Under the pieces are notes generated by a model, which worked only from the letters and a program-made list of their open reading frames with translations, made no database searches and was not told the origin of the DNA. The position numbers and the translations under genes are program-made. Below, piece after piece: positions 63,707 through 64,000 of a DNA stretch of 64,000 nt. Source of the DNA: Rhynchonema sp. JSB1_4 (taxonomy: Eukaryota > Nematoda > Chromadorea > Monhysterida > Xyalidae); the NCBI GenBank assembly GCA_030248065.1, contig JASAMV010007442.1, positions 61,525 to 125,524 on the forward strand, in the 5' to 3' direction. Positions within the stretch are counted from its first letter, which is position 1, and every line of letters begins with the position of its first letter.

Positions 63707-64000
63707 TATTTGGTTCCTGAATTCAAATTCAGGTCAGGATGACTGGGCAGAGTCAAGGGACGATTGTTTCTGAAACAATGGACAATATTTTGGCTTGCTC
63801 ATACCTGAGAACGAGATCGCGCGACATCAATGCTTCTGCATTCATAATTCATATTGTTCGGCCTCGGCGGTGTTTGAAATGGCAGGTTGTCGCATCCGCG
63901 TCCGTGCAAGCAACTTGCAAATTTCACGTCACGTTCTCTTTCTTTCATTTGATTTAAAAAAGGGGCGGAGTTTGGATATCTATTTGTTCGCCAATGTGAT

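Overview
The window is animal nuclear DNA: spliced protein genes, an intronless cluster of replication-type core histone genes whose mRNAs end in a stem-loop, and many short inverted-repeat elements. A nematode is the best guess. Histone H4 has cysteine at position 73, as I recall for Caenorhabditis H4; the astacin protease carries a C-terminal ShK domain, as several nematode NAS proteases do; and the H2B N terminus looks nematode-like. The phylum is not proven, and another invertebrate remains possible. I rebuilt gene models by hand from splice sites and reading phase. In seven genes with introns, every exon joins in phase from ATG to stop.

Layout. 0.2-5.2 kb, plus strand: a mitochondrial half-ABC transporter (ABCB8 type) followed closely by PEN-2, the small gamma-secretase subunit. 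5.2-8.25 kb: mobile-element debris, including a 590-base block almost without G. 8.27-11.03 kb, minus strand: an 11-exon gene I do not recognise. 11.2-12.4 kb: three inverted-repeat elements. 14.1-17.2 kb, plus strand: a complete family GT14 (core-2 GCNT type) glycosyltransferase. 17.6-21.1 kb, minus strand: H3, H4, H2B and H2A, in that order left to right, each with the same two-hairpin 3' block. 22.8-23.5 kb, minus strand: a single-pass membrane protein. 24.5-36.5 kb: about 12 kb with no gene I can support. 36.6-37.6 kb, plus strand: a Ly6/uPAR-like GPI-anchored protein. 38.5-40.5 kb, minus strand: a globin with an N-myristoylation signal. 43.4-47.4 kb, minus strand: a secreted astacin-ShK metalloprotease. 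50.6-63.7 kb, minus strand: a long gene ending in a senataxin/SEN1-like helicase core that has lost Walker A, Walker B and motif III and stops before the second RecA domain.

Most of these genes are unrelated in function. The clear functional unit is the histone cluster. ABCB8 and PEN-2 may share an operon-like arrangement, because a splice-acceptor-like site precedes the PEN-2 start. The strongest leads are the degenerate helicase, the conserved UUCG hairpin plus histone stem-loop behind every histone gene, a dispersed hairpin-rich element found mostly inside introns, and an unusual share of 5' splice sites with a pyrimidine at +3.
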